In this document: in pieces, positions 53,104-64,000 of the stretch
Position numbering within the stretch: position 1 is the first letter of the stretch
Layout of the letters: the number at the start of each line of letters is the position of its first letter
Source of the DNA: DASUCS01 sp041166745
GTDB lineage: Bacteria > Actinomycetota > Acidimicrobiia > Acidimicrobiales > JACDCH01
Length of the DNA: 64,000 nucleotides
Assembly (NCBI GenBank): GCA_041166745.1
Contig: JBEEGH010000018.1
Location: forward strand, 1 to 64,000
Reading direction: 5' to 3'
Position numbers and translations under genes: made by a program
Notes under the pieces: generated by a model
What the model saw: the letters and a program-made list of their open reading frames with translations, nothing else
Database searches by the model: none
What the model was told of the DNA's origin: nothing

Positions 53104-54119
53104 CGAACGAACAGGTCACGATCCTGGGCATCGAGACGTCGTGCGACGAGACCGCGGCAGCGGTCCTCACGTACGACGAAGGCAAGCCGCTCACCGTGCT
53201 GTCGTCGGTGGTGTCCAGCCAAGTCGATCTGCACGCTCGCTACGGAGGAGTCGTCCCGGAGATCGCGAGCCGCGCCCACGTCGAGCTTCTCACGCCCGTC
53301 ATTGCACAGGCGCTGGTCGAGGCCGGCGTCGACGACGAGGACGTCGATGCCGTGGCTGCCACCGTCGGGCCCGGCCTTGTCGGATCGTTGTTGGTCGGTG
53401 TGAGCACCGCGAAGACGCTCGCGCTGGTGTGGAACGTTCCGTTCATCGGGGTCAACCACCTCGAGGCGCATCTCTATGCGTCGTTTCTCGAGGAGCCCGA
53501 GCTCCAGCGCCCCGCGGTCGTGCTGCTCGTGTCGGGTGGTCACACGATGCTCGTCCTCATGGAAGGTCCCGGCCAGTACCGCGTACTCGGGTCCACGATC
53601 GACGATGCCGCGGGCGAGGCGTTCGACAAGGTGGCGCGCTATCTCGGGCTCGGGTATCCCGGCGGCCCGGCCGTCGACCGGCTCGCGATGGAGGGCGACC
53701 CCACCGCGATCCGTTTCCCTCGGGCCATGCTCGAGCAGGGTTACGACTTCTCGTTCAGCGGGCTCAAGACGGCGGTCGTGAACTACGTCCGTAAGCACGC
53801 CGACGTGTCCACGGCCGACGTCTGCGCCAGCTTCCAGGAGGCGGTGGTCGATGTGCTCGTCGCCAAGGTCCGCCGGGCCGCCGCCGACACCGGAGCGGTC
53901 GCACTGTGTCTCGGGGGAGGGGTGGCGGCCAACTCCCAGCTCCGTGAGCGCTTCCTCGACGCCTGCGTGGAAGACGGCCTCCACGGCTTCCTGCCGAGCC
54001 GTGCGATGTGTACCGACAACGCCGCCATGGTGGCCGCCGCCGGCCTGTGGCGGCTCCGAAACGACGGCCCGACGCCCCTGGACGCCGGCGCCGACCCGAA
54101 CCTCGGACTTTTGGGCTAG
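53100..54119 (+). CDS. tsaD: tRNA N6-threonylcarbamoyltransferase TsaD
   Basis: TsaD (339 aa) is the catalytic t6A subunit. ILGIETSCDETAAAVL is the phosphate loop, NHLEAHLYAS holds the two metal His, and CTDNAAMVAAAG holds the metal Asp. FSFSGLKTAVVNYVRK is typical. ATG at 53100 overlaps the rimI stop. groES follows after a regulated spacer. Confidence 0.96.
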   Translation: MTNEQVTILGIETSCDETAAAVLTYDEGKPLTVLSSVVSSQVDLHARYGGVVPEIASRAHVELLTPVIAQALVEAGVDDEDVDAVAATVGPGLVGSLLVGVSTAKTLALVWNVPFIGVNHLEAHLYASFLEEPELQRPAVVLLVSGGHTMLVLMEGPGQYRVLGSTIDDAAGEAFDKVARYLGLGYPGGPAVDRLAMEGDPTAIRFPRAMLEQGYDFSFSGLKTAVVNYVRKHADVSTADVCASFQEAVVDVLVAKVRRAAADTGAVALCLGGGVAANSQLRERFLDACVEDGLHGFLPSRAMCTDNAAMVAAAGLWRLRNDGPTPLDAGADPNLGLLG

Positions 54120-54133
54120 CTGGCAGTCTCCGG

Positions 54134-54162
54134 TTGAAAGTGCCAGCGAGCGGGCGTAGGGT
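54134..54162 (+). promoter_or_regulatory. groESL promoter
   Basis: TTGAAA (54134-54139), 17-bp spacer, TAGGGT (54157-54162), about 63 bp before groES. The -10 abuts the CIRCE element, so bound repressor would block polymerase. Confidence 0.7.
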
Positions 54163-54188
54163 TAGCACTCGCCAATCGAGAGTGCTAG
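54162..54188. promoter_or_regulatory. CIRCE operator (HrcA site)
   Basis: TTAGCACTC (54162-54170), exactly nine bases, then GAGTGCTAG (54180-54188). This matches the CIRCE consensus except for the final base. It implies heat-shock control of groESL by HrcA. The hrcA gene is not in the window. Confidence 0.92.
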
Positions 54189-54225
54189 CAGCGCTCGCTC
54201 AGAATGAGCCTTACGGAGGACCAGC

Positions 54226-56171
<1,946 letters not shown>

Positions 56172-56176
56172 GGCTT

Positions 56177-56274
56177 CGCCGCCGAACCAGAGGTTCGGCG
56201 GCGAGTCAACGGCGTCCGCCTTCGGCGGACACTGAACGAGCTATCCCGACCGACCGGGCAAGCCGGATCGGCCG
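56177..56274 (+). repeat. Three-hairpin intergenic element, copy 2 (after groEL)
   Basis: It begins six bases after the groEL stop. Hairpin 1 is a perfect 12-bp stem with an AGA loop (56177-56188 / 56192-56203). Hairpin 2 is a 7-bp stem with a TTC loop (56214-56230). Hairpin 3 has CCGACCGG (56250-56257) pairing with 56263-56266 and 56268-56271 around the loop GCAAG and a bulged A at 56267. The linkers GAGTCAA and ACTGAA[A/C]GAG are shared with copy 1 (161-257), while stem bases differ in compensating pairs. Confidence 0.8.
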
Positions 56275-56279
56275 GAAGC

Positions 56280-56313
56280 ACGGACCTTGCGCACGAGATC
56301 GCGCAAGGTCCGT
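56280..56313 (+). terminator. Terminator-like hairpin after groEL
   Basis: A perfect 13-bp stem (56280-56292 / 56301-56313) with an 8-nt loop, followed by TGCTCGTCTTG. It probably ends the groESL transcript before the ABC transporter genes. The remaining spacer to 56395 shows only a GGGAGG ribosome-binding site and no further gene. Confidence 0.75.
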
Positions 56314-56395
56314 TGCTCGTCTTGAGCCCTGACGCCGCCGCCCTACGCGCTCGCGAGTGGTCATGCGTTCACCATCCGAGGGAGGCTTGACCACC

Positions 56396-57361
56396 ATGGA
56401 CAGACCAGCGATCTATGCCGAGGGACTCGTCAAGCGCTTCGGCACCGTCGTCGCACTCGACGGTGTCGACTTGTCGGTGCCCGCGGGCACGGTGCTCGGC
56501 CTGCTCGGGCCCAATGGTGCGGGCAAGACCACGGCAGTGCGGATTCTCACCACGATCCTGCAGCCGGACGGTGGACGCGCCGAGGTGCTCGGCATCGACG
56601 TGTGCAAGCAGCCGCAAGAGGTTCGCACCCGCATCGGTCTCGCGGGGCAGTACGCGGCAGTCGACGAGAACCTCACGGGCCGCGAGAACCTGATCATGGT
56701 CGGCCGGCTCGCCCATCAGCCCCGAGCAGGCATCGTCCCGCGCGCCGGGGAACTGCTCGATCGCTTCGGGCTCTCTGAAGCCGGTGACCGAACGGTCAAG
56801 ACCTACTCCGGAGGCATGCGTCGCCGACTCGACTTGGCGGCCGCGCTGGTGCATCGCCCACCCGTGTTGATCCTCGACGAGCCGACCACCGGGCTCGATC
56901 CGCGCGGTCGGCTCGACCTGTGGGGCGTCATCGAGGAACTGGTCGGCGATGGCGCCACGCTCCTGCTCACGACGCAGTACCTCGAGGAGGCCGACCGCCT
57001 CGCCGATCGCATCGCCGTGGTGGATCACGGCCGCGTGATCGCCGACGGCACGGCCGCCGAGCTCAAGGCGCAGCTCGGGAGCACGATCATCCACGTCGAG
57101 GTGGCGGATGCTGCTGTCGCCGACGCGGCCAAGACGGTGCTTGCGGAGATCGGGCCGACCGATTTGAGCAATGACGGCCGCGGCATCGAGGTCAAGGTGA
57201 CGGACAGCGGACGTTCGCTGCTCGCGGCCGTGCGTCGTCTCGATGCCGCCGGCATCGAACCCGTTTCGGTCACAGTGCGCGAACCCAGCCTCGACGACGT
57301 CTTTCTGACCCTGACCGGCCGTCCCACCGACACCGGCGACGACTTGGAGGAGGCCAGCTGA
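56396..57361 (+). CDS. ABC exporter ATP-binding protein (DrrA-like)
   Basis: A 321-aa ATPase. Walker A GPNGAGKTT, signature YSGGMRRRLDLA and Walker B LILDEPTTGLDP are intact. The C-terminal extension (about 230-310, ending EPSLDDVFLTLTGR) is that of the DrrA drug-resistance group. ATG at 56396 with GGGAGG upstream. The permease starts on its last base. Confidence 0.92.
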   Translation: MDRPAIYAEGLVKRFGTVVALDGVDLSVPAGTVLGLLGPNGAGKTTAVRILTTILQPDGGRAEVLGIDVCKQPQEVRTRIGLAGQYAAVDENLTGRENLIMVGRLAHQPRAGIVPRAGELLDRFGLSEAGDRTVKTYSGGMRRRLDLAAALVHRPPVLILDEPTTGLDPRGRLDLWGVIEELVGDGATLLLTTQYLEEADRLADRIAVVDHGRVIADGTAAELKAQLGSTIIHVEVADAAVADAAKTVLAEIGPTDLSNDGRGIEVKVTDSGRSLLAAVRRLDAAGIEPVSVTVREPSLDDVFLTLTGRPTDTGDDLEEAS

Positions 57362-58176
57362 TGGCGGCCATCACTGCACCCACGATGACACCGACGGTCG
57401 AACAGCGTTCCCCGCTCGGTTGGGCGGTGGCGGATGCCATCACGATTGCGTGGCGCAACCTCAAGGCGATGTCGCGCACGCCCGAAGTGATCATGTTCAG
57501 CACGATCCAGCCGATCATCTTCGTGCTCACGTTTCGGTACGTGTTCGGAACGTCGATCACGCTGCCCGGCAATCTGCCCTACGTCGACTTCCTGATGCCG
57601 GGTGTCTTCGTGCAAACGGTGGCGTTCGGCGCGATGAACACCGGCATCGGTCTCAGCGAAGACCTCCACAAAGGATTGATCGAACGCTTTCGATCGCTGC
57701 CGATGGCGCGCTCGGCGGTGCTCGCCGGTCGTGCGCTGTCTGATCTCGTGCGCAACCTCGGTGTCGTCCTGATGATGGTCTTCGTTGGCTTCCTCGTCGG
57801 GTTCCGCATCCACACCGGCGTCGTGCCGTTCGTCGCGTCGATCGGGCTCCTCCTGCTCTTCTCGGTCGCGTTCTCGTGGATCTTCGCCCTCATCGGTCTG
57901 GGCGCTCCGAACGCCGAGTCGGCGCAGGCCGCGTCGTTCCCGGTCCTCGCGGTCTTGGTGTTCGCGTCCACCGCGTTCGCTCCGGGCGAGAACATGCCGC
58001 GGGTGCTGCAGGTCTACAACGACTGGCAGCCCGTGTCGGTGGTGGTGAAAGCGATGCGGGCGCTGTCGATCGGCGGCGAAACCGCGACTCCGGTGCTCCA
58101 CGCCCTGTTGTGGATGGTGGCGCTCGTTGCCATCTTCGCTCCGCTGGCGATCAGCCGTTATCGCCGGGCCGCGTAA
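57361..58176 (+). CDS. ABC-2 type permease (DrrB-like)
   Basis: A 271-aa membrane protein with six helices of the ABC-2 family. The helix FLMPGVFVQTVAFGAMNTGI and the coupling segment LIERFRSLPMARSAVLAGR are typical of DrrB and NodJ-like permeases. One ATPase and one permease suffice for a homodimeric exporter of lipids, antibiotics or polysaccharide; the cargo is unknown. Confidence 0.9.
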   Translation: MAAITAPTMTPTVEQRSPLGWAVADAITIAWRNLKAMSRTPEVIMFSTIQPIIFVLTFRYVFGTSITLPGNLPYVDFLMPGVFVQTVAFGAMNTGIGLSEDLHKGLIERFRSLPMARSAVLAGRALSDLVRNLGVVLMMVFVGFLVGFRIHTGVVPFVASIGLLLLFSVAFSWIFALIGLGAPNAESAQAASFPVLAVLVFASTAFAPGENMPRVLQVYNDWQPVSVVVKAMRALSIGGETATPVLHALLWMVALVAIFAPLAISRYRRAA

Positions 58177-58186
58177 CCTCGTCACC

Positions 58187-58345
58187 GTGGAAACCCCAGC
58201 ACCCGAACCCGTGAAGCTCCTCGCCTACTGGATGGAGTGGGAAAAAGGCGACACGCCCCCGGGACGAGTGATGAGCAACCTGAAGACCGCGGGCATGAAG
58301 GAGTTGCTCGAGCAACTGGTGGCGCAGGCGCCGGCCTCGGCTTGA
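58187..58345 (+). CDS. Small protein of unknown function (52 aa)
   Basis: GTG at 58187 opens a 52-codon frame (VETPAPEPVKLLAYWMEWEK and on to QAPASA) whose TGA overlaps the ATG of the Nudix gene. The overlap, the codon use and the compact helix-like content suggest a real gene. Short proteins of this type occur next to Nudix genes in other actinobacteria, to my recollection. No function can be given. Confidence 0.65.
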   Translation: METPAPEPVKLLAYWMEWEKGDTPPGRVMSNLKTAGMKELLEQLVAQAPASA

Positions 58346-59076
58346 TGGAGCGGGGCGGCCCGCAGGTCATCCCTCGCCCCGACGCGATCGGCGACGGCGG
58401 ACCTCCACCGTGGGCGGAGTTGCGTCCACCGGAGCGGGTCATCACCGCCGCCCACCTCCGCGCTGCCTTCGATGGTCGAGTCGGGTCGCCATCCTTCGTC
58501 GAGGAGACCGGCGCGGCGCGTGCTTCGGCCGTCCTGGCGCCGTTCTACGAACTGCACGGTGAGCTGTACACCGTTCTCACTCGTCGATCGTGGGACCTGC
58601 GCTCGCACACCGGAGAAGTGAGCTTCCCGGGCGGCGGTCAAGATCTCGGCGAGACGTTGGTCCAGGCGGCGCTGCGCGAGTCGGAGGAGGAGATCGGCCT
58701 CGATCCGGCGACCGTCGAGGTCCTTGGTGAGCTCGATCATCTGATGACGATCAGCAGCCGCTCGTTCATCGTGCCGTTCGTCGCGCTGTTGCCCGACGTA
58801 CCGGTGCTCGAGCCGAACCCGAGCGAGGTCGACGCCGTCTTGCACGTGCCGGTGCGCGAGTTGTTGCTCGACGAGGTGTACCGCGAGGAGCGCTGGAAGT
58901 TCTCGACTCCGCCGGCATGGGTGCCACCCGATCTCGTCGCCACCGACGAGCCCACCGAACGTTCGATCTTCTTCTTCGAGTTGGTCGGCGACACCGTATG
59001 GGGCGCGACCGCGGCGATGTTGCGTCACCTACTGGGCATGGCGCTCGGTCTCGACGTCCGCATCGACCACCGATGA
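58345..59076 (+). CDS. Nudix hydrolase, CoA pyrophosphatase-like
   Basis: A 243-aa Nudix protein. The Nudix box GGGQDLGETLVQAALRESEE plus EIGL is complete, with the metal-binding REXXEE. The preceding LRSHTGEVSFPGG resembles the NudL/CoA pyrophosphatase signature, so it may cleave CoA or its oxidised forms (family inference). ATG at 58345 overlaps the small protein's stop, and its own stop overlaps the decarboxylase ATG. Confidence 0.85.
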   Translation: MERGGPQVIPRPDAIGDGGPPPWAELRPPERVITAAHLRAAFDGRVGSPSFVEETGAARASAVLAPFYELHGELYTVLTRRSWDLRSHTGEVSFPGGGQDLGETLVQAALRESEEEIGLDPATVEVLGELDHLMTISSRSFIVPFVALLPDVPVLEPNPSEVDAVLHVPVRELLLDEVYREERWKFSTPPAWVPPDLVATDEPTERSIFFFELVGDTVWGATAAMLRHLLGMALGLDVRIDHR

Positions 59077-60452
59077 GGCCTGACGAGTTTCGGCGCGCGG
59101 CCCACGAGGCGGTCGATTGGGTGGCGGACTATCTCGAGCGGGTCGACTCGTTCCCCGTGCTGTCGACGGTCGAGCCCGGTGCCGTTCGGGCGCTGCTGCC
59201 TCCGCACGCACCCGATGCCGGCGAATCGTGGGACGACATCCTCGGTGACCTCGATCGCATCGTGCTGCCGGGCATCACGCATTGGCAGTCGCCCAACTTC
59301 TTCGGCTTCTTCCCGGCCAACGCCTCCGGGCCTTCGGTGATCGGCGACCTCGTGTCGTCGGGGCTCGGAGTACAAGGAATGCTCTGGGCGACGAGTCCGG
59401 CGTGCACCGAGATCGAGACGCACGTATTGGACTGGCTCGTCGAACTGTTGGACCTGCCCGACGCCTTCCGCGGCAACGGTGTCATCCAAGACTCGGCGTC
59501 GAGCGCAACGCTGTGTGCGATCCTCGCGGCGCGCGACCGGGTGAGTCCGACGATCGATCGCACGAAGCTGCGGGCGTACACCTCCAACCAGGCGCACTCC
59601 TCGGTCGAGAAGGGGATCCGTGTCGCGGGGTTGCGCGCCGACCAGTTGCGGCTCATCGACGTCGACGGCACCTTCGCGCTGCGTCCCGACCTCCTGGCGG
59701 AGGCGATCGCGGACGACCTCGCCGCGGATCTCGTGCCGTTCCTCGTGGCGGCGACGGTCGGTACGACGTCCACCGCCGCGATCGATCCCGTTGCCGACGT
59801 CGTCGACATTGCTCGCCGTCACAACGTGTGGGTGCACGTGGATGCGGCGTACGCGGGATCTGCCGCGGTCTTGCGCGAATTACGCCCTCTCGTCAACGAC
59901 GGGCTCGACGGCGTCGACAGCTGGTGCTTCGACCCGCACAAGTGGCTGCTCACGAACTTCGACTGCGACGTGCTCTATGTCGCGGATCGGTCGGCGCTCA
60001 TCTCGAGCCTGAGCGTGCTGCCGGAATACCTGCGCAACGCGGCCAGCGACTCGGGCGCGGTGATCGACTATCGCGACTGGCACGTCCCGCTCGGCCGCCG
60101 CTTCCGTGCGCTGAAGCTGTGGTTCGTACTGCGTCACTACGGCACTTCTGGGCTACAGGCCCACATCGCCCGTCACGTCGAGTCCGCACGATGGCTTGCG
60201 GACCAGATCGACCGCGACGACGGCTTCGAGCGCGTCGCGCCGGCCGACCTGTCGCTCGTGTGCTTCGCGCACAAGGACGGGAACGACGCCAGCGAGCGTC
60301 TCCTGCAGGCCGTGAACGCATCCGGCAAGGCGTTCCTCACCCACACCCGACTGGGCAATCGCTATGCCATCCGTGTGGCCATCGGCGCGACGCAGACGGA
60401 GCAGCGTCATGTCGAGGCACTCTGGGAGCTCATTCGATCCTGCGTCGACTGA
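59073..60452 (+). CDS. PLP-dependent group II (aromatic) amino acid decarboxylase
   Basis: A 459-aa decarboxylase. The PLP lysine lies in SWCFDPHKWLLTNFDCDVLY; NFFGFFPANASGPSVIGDLV, SASSATLCAILAARDR and VHVDAAYAGSAAV are typical of aromatic-L-amino-acid decarboxylases. It would make tryptamine, tyramine or phenethylamine. The particular substrate cannot be read from sequence. ATG at 59073 overlaps the Nudix stop (ATGA). Confidence 0.9.
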   Translation: MRPDEFRRAAHEAVDWVADYLERVDSFPVLSTVEPGAVRALLPPHAPDAGESWDDILGDLDRIVLPGITHWQSPNFFGFFPANASGPSVIGDLVSSGLGVQGMLWATSPACTEIETHVLDWLVELLDLPDAFRGNGVIQDSASSATLCAILAARDRVSPTIDRTKLRAYTSNQAHSSVEKGIRVAGLRADQLRLIDVDGTFALRPDLLAEAIADDLAADLVPFLVAATVGTTSTAAIDPVADVVDIARRHNVWVHVDAAYAGSAAVLRELRPLVNDGLDGVDSWCFDPHKWLLTNFDCDVLYVADRSALISSLSVLPEYLRNAASDSGAVIDYRDWHVPLGRRFRALKLWFVLRHYGTSGLQAHIARHVESARWLADQIDRDDGFERVAPADLSLVCFAHKDGNDASERLLQAVNASGKAFLTHTRLGNRYAIRVAIGATQTEQRHVEALWELIRSCVD

Positions 60453-60507
60453 CCACCGGATGAGTGGTATCCGCACGTTTTGCCGACATCTGAGGTAAAT
60501 CCTCCCC

Positions 60508-60536
60508 TTGGCGAATGCCTGAACACGTCGTACTGT
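60508..60536 (+). promoter_or_regulatory. Promoter for the secreted/membrane gene pair
   Basis: TTGGCG (60508-60513), 17 bp, TACTGT (60531-60536), 27 bp before the ATG at 60564. Confidence 0.5.
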
Positions 60537-60563
60537 CCGGTGCGGCGAAGAGGGGGGTGCGGG

Positions 60564-61109
60564 ATGGTCAAACGAGTCCTGTTGGGCTTTGCGGCGTTGT
60601 CGTTGGCGGGGTTGTTCGTGTTCGTCGACGCGGCGCCGGCTCCGGCCGTCGTCAGCTCCGGCTGTCAGGGCACCGGCGATTTCGAGAAGAGCGGTCATCA
60701 CTACACCGCCGCCGACGCGGGTGTCGACGAAGTCCCGCTCGAAGACACGGTGCATTGGCAAGGCTCGATCGACACGGCCGCCACCGAACAGGCCTACAGC
60801 GGGTCGATCGAGGTGCAGCTTCCGTGGCCGTTGCCCGCGATGCAGATCGACTCGTGGAAGGGTTCGAGCGACAGCACCAGCAACAAGGGCGACAAGCACT
60901 ACAAGCTGCCGTCGTCGGTCCCTCGCAACGTCGAATTCGAGGTCACCGGCAAGCACACGCAAGGGATCACCTGCACCGGACACGTCACCGTTGTCGTCGC
61001 CGGTAGTGCGTTCGATTCGCCGGCCGCACCGGCGAGTTTGATCGGGACCGTCTTGACCGGCGGTGTGCTCGCGTTAGCGGGCCGCGTCAAGGGAGGGGGA
61101 GTCGCATGA
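60564..61109 (+). CDS. Membrane-anchored secreted protein of unknown function
   Basis: A 181-aa protein with a signal peptide (MVKRVLLGFAALSLAGLFVF, cleavage possible after VDAAPAPA), an extracytoplasmic domain with two Cys (SSGCQGTGDF and GITCTGHV) and a C-terminal hydrophobic helix (about 155-174) ending RVKGGGVA. No family recognised. ATG at 60564 with GAGGGGGG upstream. It overlaps the next small membrane protein by 4 bp, so the two are probably partners. Confidence 0.65.
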   Translation: MVKRVLLGFAALSLAGLFVFVDAAPAPAVVSSGCQGTGDFEKSGHHYTAADAGVDEVPLEDTVHWQGSIDTAATEQAYSGSIEVQLPWPLPAMQIDSWKGSSDSTSNKGDKHYKLPSSVPRNVEFEVTGKHTQGITCTGHVTVVVAGSAFDSPAAPASLIGTVLTGGVLALAGRVKGGGVA

Positions 61110-61324
61110 GGAATTTCCGCGGGCGTCCGGTGCTCGGAGCCATCTTCGGGTTCCTGTTCTTCTTCTTCGTGGCGTTGGACCTGCTGTTCTTCGGCATCGT
61201 TCCGCTCAAGAGCGCGGTCATCACGATCCTGCCGATCGTGGGGATCTTCGTGGGCTTGGCGTGGGCGCGATGGGCGCCCCTCGGTGGCCGTCGCGAGCCC
61301 TCGGACGCGCCGCCCGCGTACTAG
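61106..61324 (+). CDS. Small two-helix membrane protein
   Basis: A 72-aa protein with two membrane helices (GAIFGFLFFFFVALDLLFFG and VITILPIVGIFVGLAWARW) and a short polar tail. ATG at 61106 overlaps the upstream stop (ATGA). No function can be given; tight coupling suggests it works with the secreted protein before it. Confidence 0.65.
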   Translation: MRNFRGRPVLGAIFGFLFFFFVALDLLFFGIVPLKSAVITILPIVGIFVGLAWARWAPLGGRREPSDAPPAY

Positions 61325-61367
61325 TCGACTCGCCTGTCGGGTCAGCTTCACGGTCGGGCGCCACCGC

Positions 61368-61373
61368 TAGACT
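61368..61373 (+). promoter_or_regulatory. Possible -10 of the guaB3-guaA promoter
   Basis: TAGACT at 61368-61373, about 30 bp before the guaB3 GTG. The -35 region (CTTCAC, 61346-61351) is weak, so this is tentative. Confidence 0.35.
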
Positions 61374-61402
61374 CGCGTCTTTCCAGGGCATGGAGGACAG
61401 CG

Positions 61403-62562
61403 GTGGCTGAGGTCGAGATCGGGATCGGCAAGTCCGGACGAAGGGCCTACGGGTTCGACGACATCGCGATCGTGCCGAGTCGGCGGACCCGCGACCCCGA
61501 GGATGTCGACATCTCGTGGGAGATCGACGCCTTCCGTTTCGACCTGCCGCTGATGGCCGCGGCGATGGACGGTGTGGTCAGTCCGGCTACCGCCATCGAG
61601 ATCGGCAAACTCGGCGGCGTCGGGGTCGTCAACCTCGAAGGGCTGTGGACCCGCTACGAAGATCCGGAGCGCATCCTCGACGAGATCTCGGAGCTACCGG
61701 CCGACAAGGCCACCGGGCGGATGCAGGAGATCTACTCCGAACCGATCAAGCCCGAGTTGATCGGCGAGCGCATCCGCGAGATCCGCGCGGCCGGGGTCGT
61801 GTCCTGCGCATCGATCACGCCGCAGCGCACGGAGACCTACGCCAAGGCCATCGTCGACGCCGAGCTCGACCTCCTCGTCATCCAGGGAACCGTCGTATCG
61901 GCCGAGCACGTGTCCCGTACCGTCGAGCCCCTCAACCTCAAGCGTTTCGTGCGTGAGTTCGAGACCCCGGTGATCGTCGGTGGCTGTGCGTCGTACCAAG
62001 CGGCGCTTCACCTCATGCGCACGGGGGCGGCCGGCATCCTCGTCGGCGTCGGCCCCGGCCATGCGTGCACGACTCGCGGCGTGCTCGGTATCGGGGTTCC
62101 GCAGGCCACCGCCATCGCCGATGCGCGCGCCGCTCGCATGCGTCACCTCGACGAGACGGGCGTGTACGTCCATGTGATCGCCGACGGCGGAATGGGCACA
62201 GGCGGCGACATCGCCAAGGCGATCGTGTGCGGTGCCGACGCGGTGATGATCGGCTCGCCGTTGGCTTCGGCTGTCGAGGCCCCGGGCCGGGGCTATCACT
62301 GGGGTATGGCCACGTTCCATCCCACGTTGCCGCGCGGCGCACGCGTCAAAACCGTGGCCCGCGGCACGTTGCGCGAGATCCTCGTCGGCCCGGCCCACGA
62401 GAACGACGGCCGCATGAACCTGTTCGGCGCGCTGCGCACGTCGATGGCCACTTGTGGCTACGAGTCGGTGAAGGAATTCCAGAAGGCCGAGATCATGGTG
62501 GCGCCGGCGCTGCTGACCGAAGGCAAGGGCCTGCAGCGCTCCCAAGGCATCGGGATGGGGCA

Positions 62563-62566
<4 letters not shown>
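61403..62566 (+). CDS. guaB3: GuaB3-type IMP dehydrogenase family protein
   Basis: A 387-aa TIM-barrel protein of the actinobacterial GuaB3 group. It lacks the CBS pair of classical GuaB. The catalytic Cys loop is [20 protein letters not shown], and [20 protein letters not shown] is the phosphate site. Its place directly before guaA suggests a part in guanine nucleotide supply, though GuaB3 activity has been questioned in other species. GTG at 61403; the stop overlaps the guaA start. Confidence 0.88.

Positions 62567-64000
<1,434 letters not shown>

Noticed and set aside
57025..58185. Minus-strand frame (386 codons) opposite the ABC transporter genes
   Set aside because: Composition is Arg/Glu/His-rich shadow sequence; the plus strand encodes a complete ATPase and permease.

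Overview
The window is a high-GC chromosomal segment from an actinobacterium, most likely an uncultured or marine/freshwater Acidimicrobiia (Ilumatobacter-like) lineage. This rests on very high GC, frequent GTG/TTG starts, zinc-type S14, L36 and S4, a CIRCE-controlled groESL, a GuaB3-type IMP dehydrogenase, and the order rplM-rpsI-glmM-glmS-acpS-nnr-alr-tsaE-tsaB-rimI-tsaD-groESL, which is actinobacterial in style. Placement below class level is inference.

Layout. (1) 1-601: the end of tuf, a three-hairpin intergenic element and rpsJ (S10). (2) 659-17712: an island of about 17 kb that separates rpsJ from the rest of the S10 operon. It holds two tandem receptor-like (pseudo)kinases, two multi-span membrane proteins (one with TPRs), an FMN-binding split-barrel protein, a minus-strand pair (membrane b-type/pentaheme c-type cytochrome and a CcmI-like TPR protein), a membrane cyclic-nucleotide-binding/SH3 protein, a giant class III cyclase-ATPase-TPR protein, a flavin reductase, a histidine phosphatase and a stand-alone NAD(P)HX dehydratase. 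(3) 17713-30245: the S10-spc operon resumes, rplC to rplO, secY, adk, map, with two hairpin-bearing insertions (rpsN/rpsH and rpmD/rplO spacers). (4) 30258-32837: an orphan DNA methyltransferase with an extra C-terminal domain, a lipoprotein and a minus-strand membrane protein split map from infA. (5) 32890-36154: the alpha operon, infA (probable CTG start), rpmJ, rpsM, rpsK, rpsD, rpoA, rplQ. (6) 36182-41252: a membrane-anchored Hsp70/FN3/PASTA protein (minus), FKBP, truA, and a MarR-MFS pair with a clear operator. (7) 41350-54119: rplM-rpsI, then cell-wall precursor and housekeeping genes (glmM, an oversized glmS, acpS, nnrE/D, alr, P1 peptidase, UDG, tsaE, tsaB, rimI, tsaD). (8) 54134-56313: CIRCE-groES-groEL followed by a second copy of the three-hairpin element and a strong terminator. 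(9) 56396-64000: ABC exporter, a 52-residue protein, Nudix, aromatic amino acid decarboxylase, a small secreted/membrane pair, guaB3 and guaA (running off the end).

How it fits together. Most of the window is translation machinery and closely linked functions: secretion, adenylate balance, N-terminal Met removal, t6A tRNA modification and chaperonins. The cell-wall block converts fructose-6-P and alanine toward peptidoglycan precursors (GlmS, GlmM, Alr). The accessory islands appear to hold signalling and redox proteins: kinase domains facing extracellular sensor modules, a predicted cAMP maker next to a predicted cAMP reader, and a heme-rich membrane protein. The most unusual items are the repeated, covarying three-hairpin element after tuf and groEL, the CTG starts of infA and guaA, the duplicated start region in front of rpsH, the oversized GlmS, the Hsp70-PASTA hybrid and the pentaheme/b-heme fusion. 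No tRNA, rRNA, CRISPR array, insertion sequence or phage gene was recognised.
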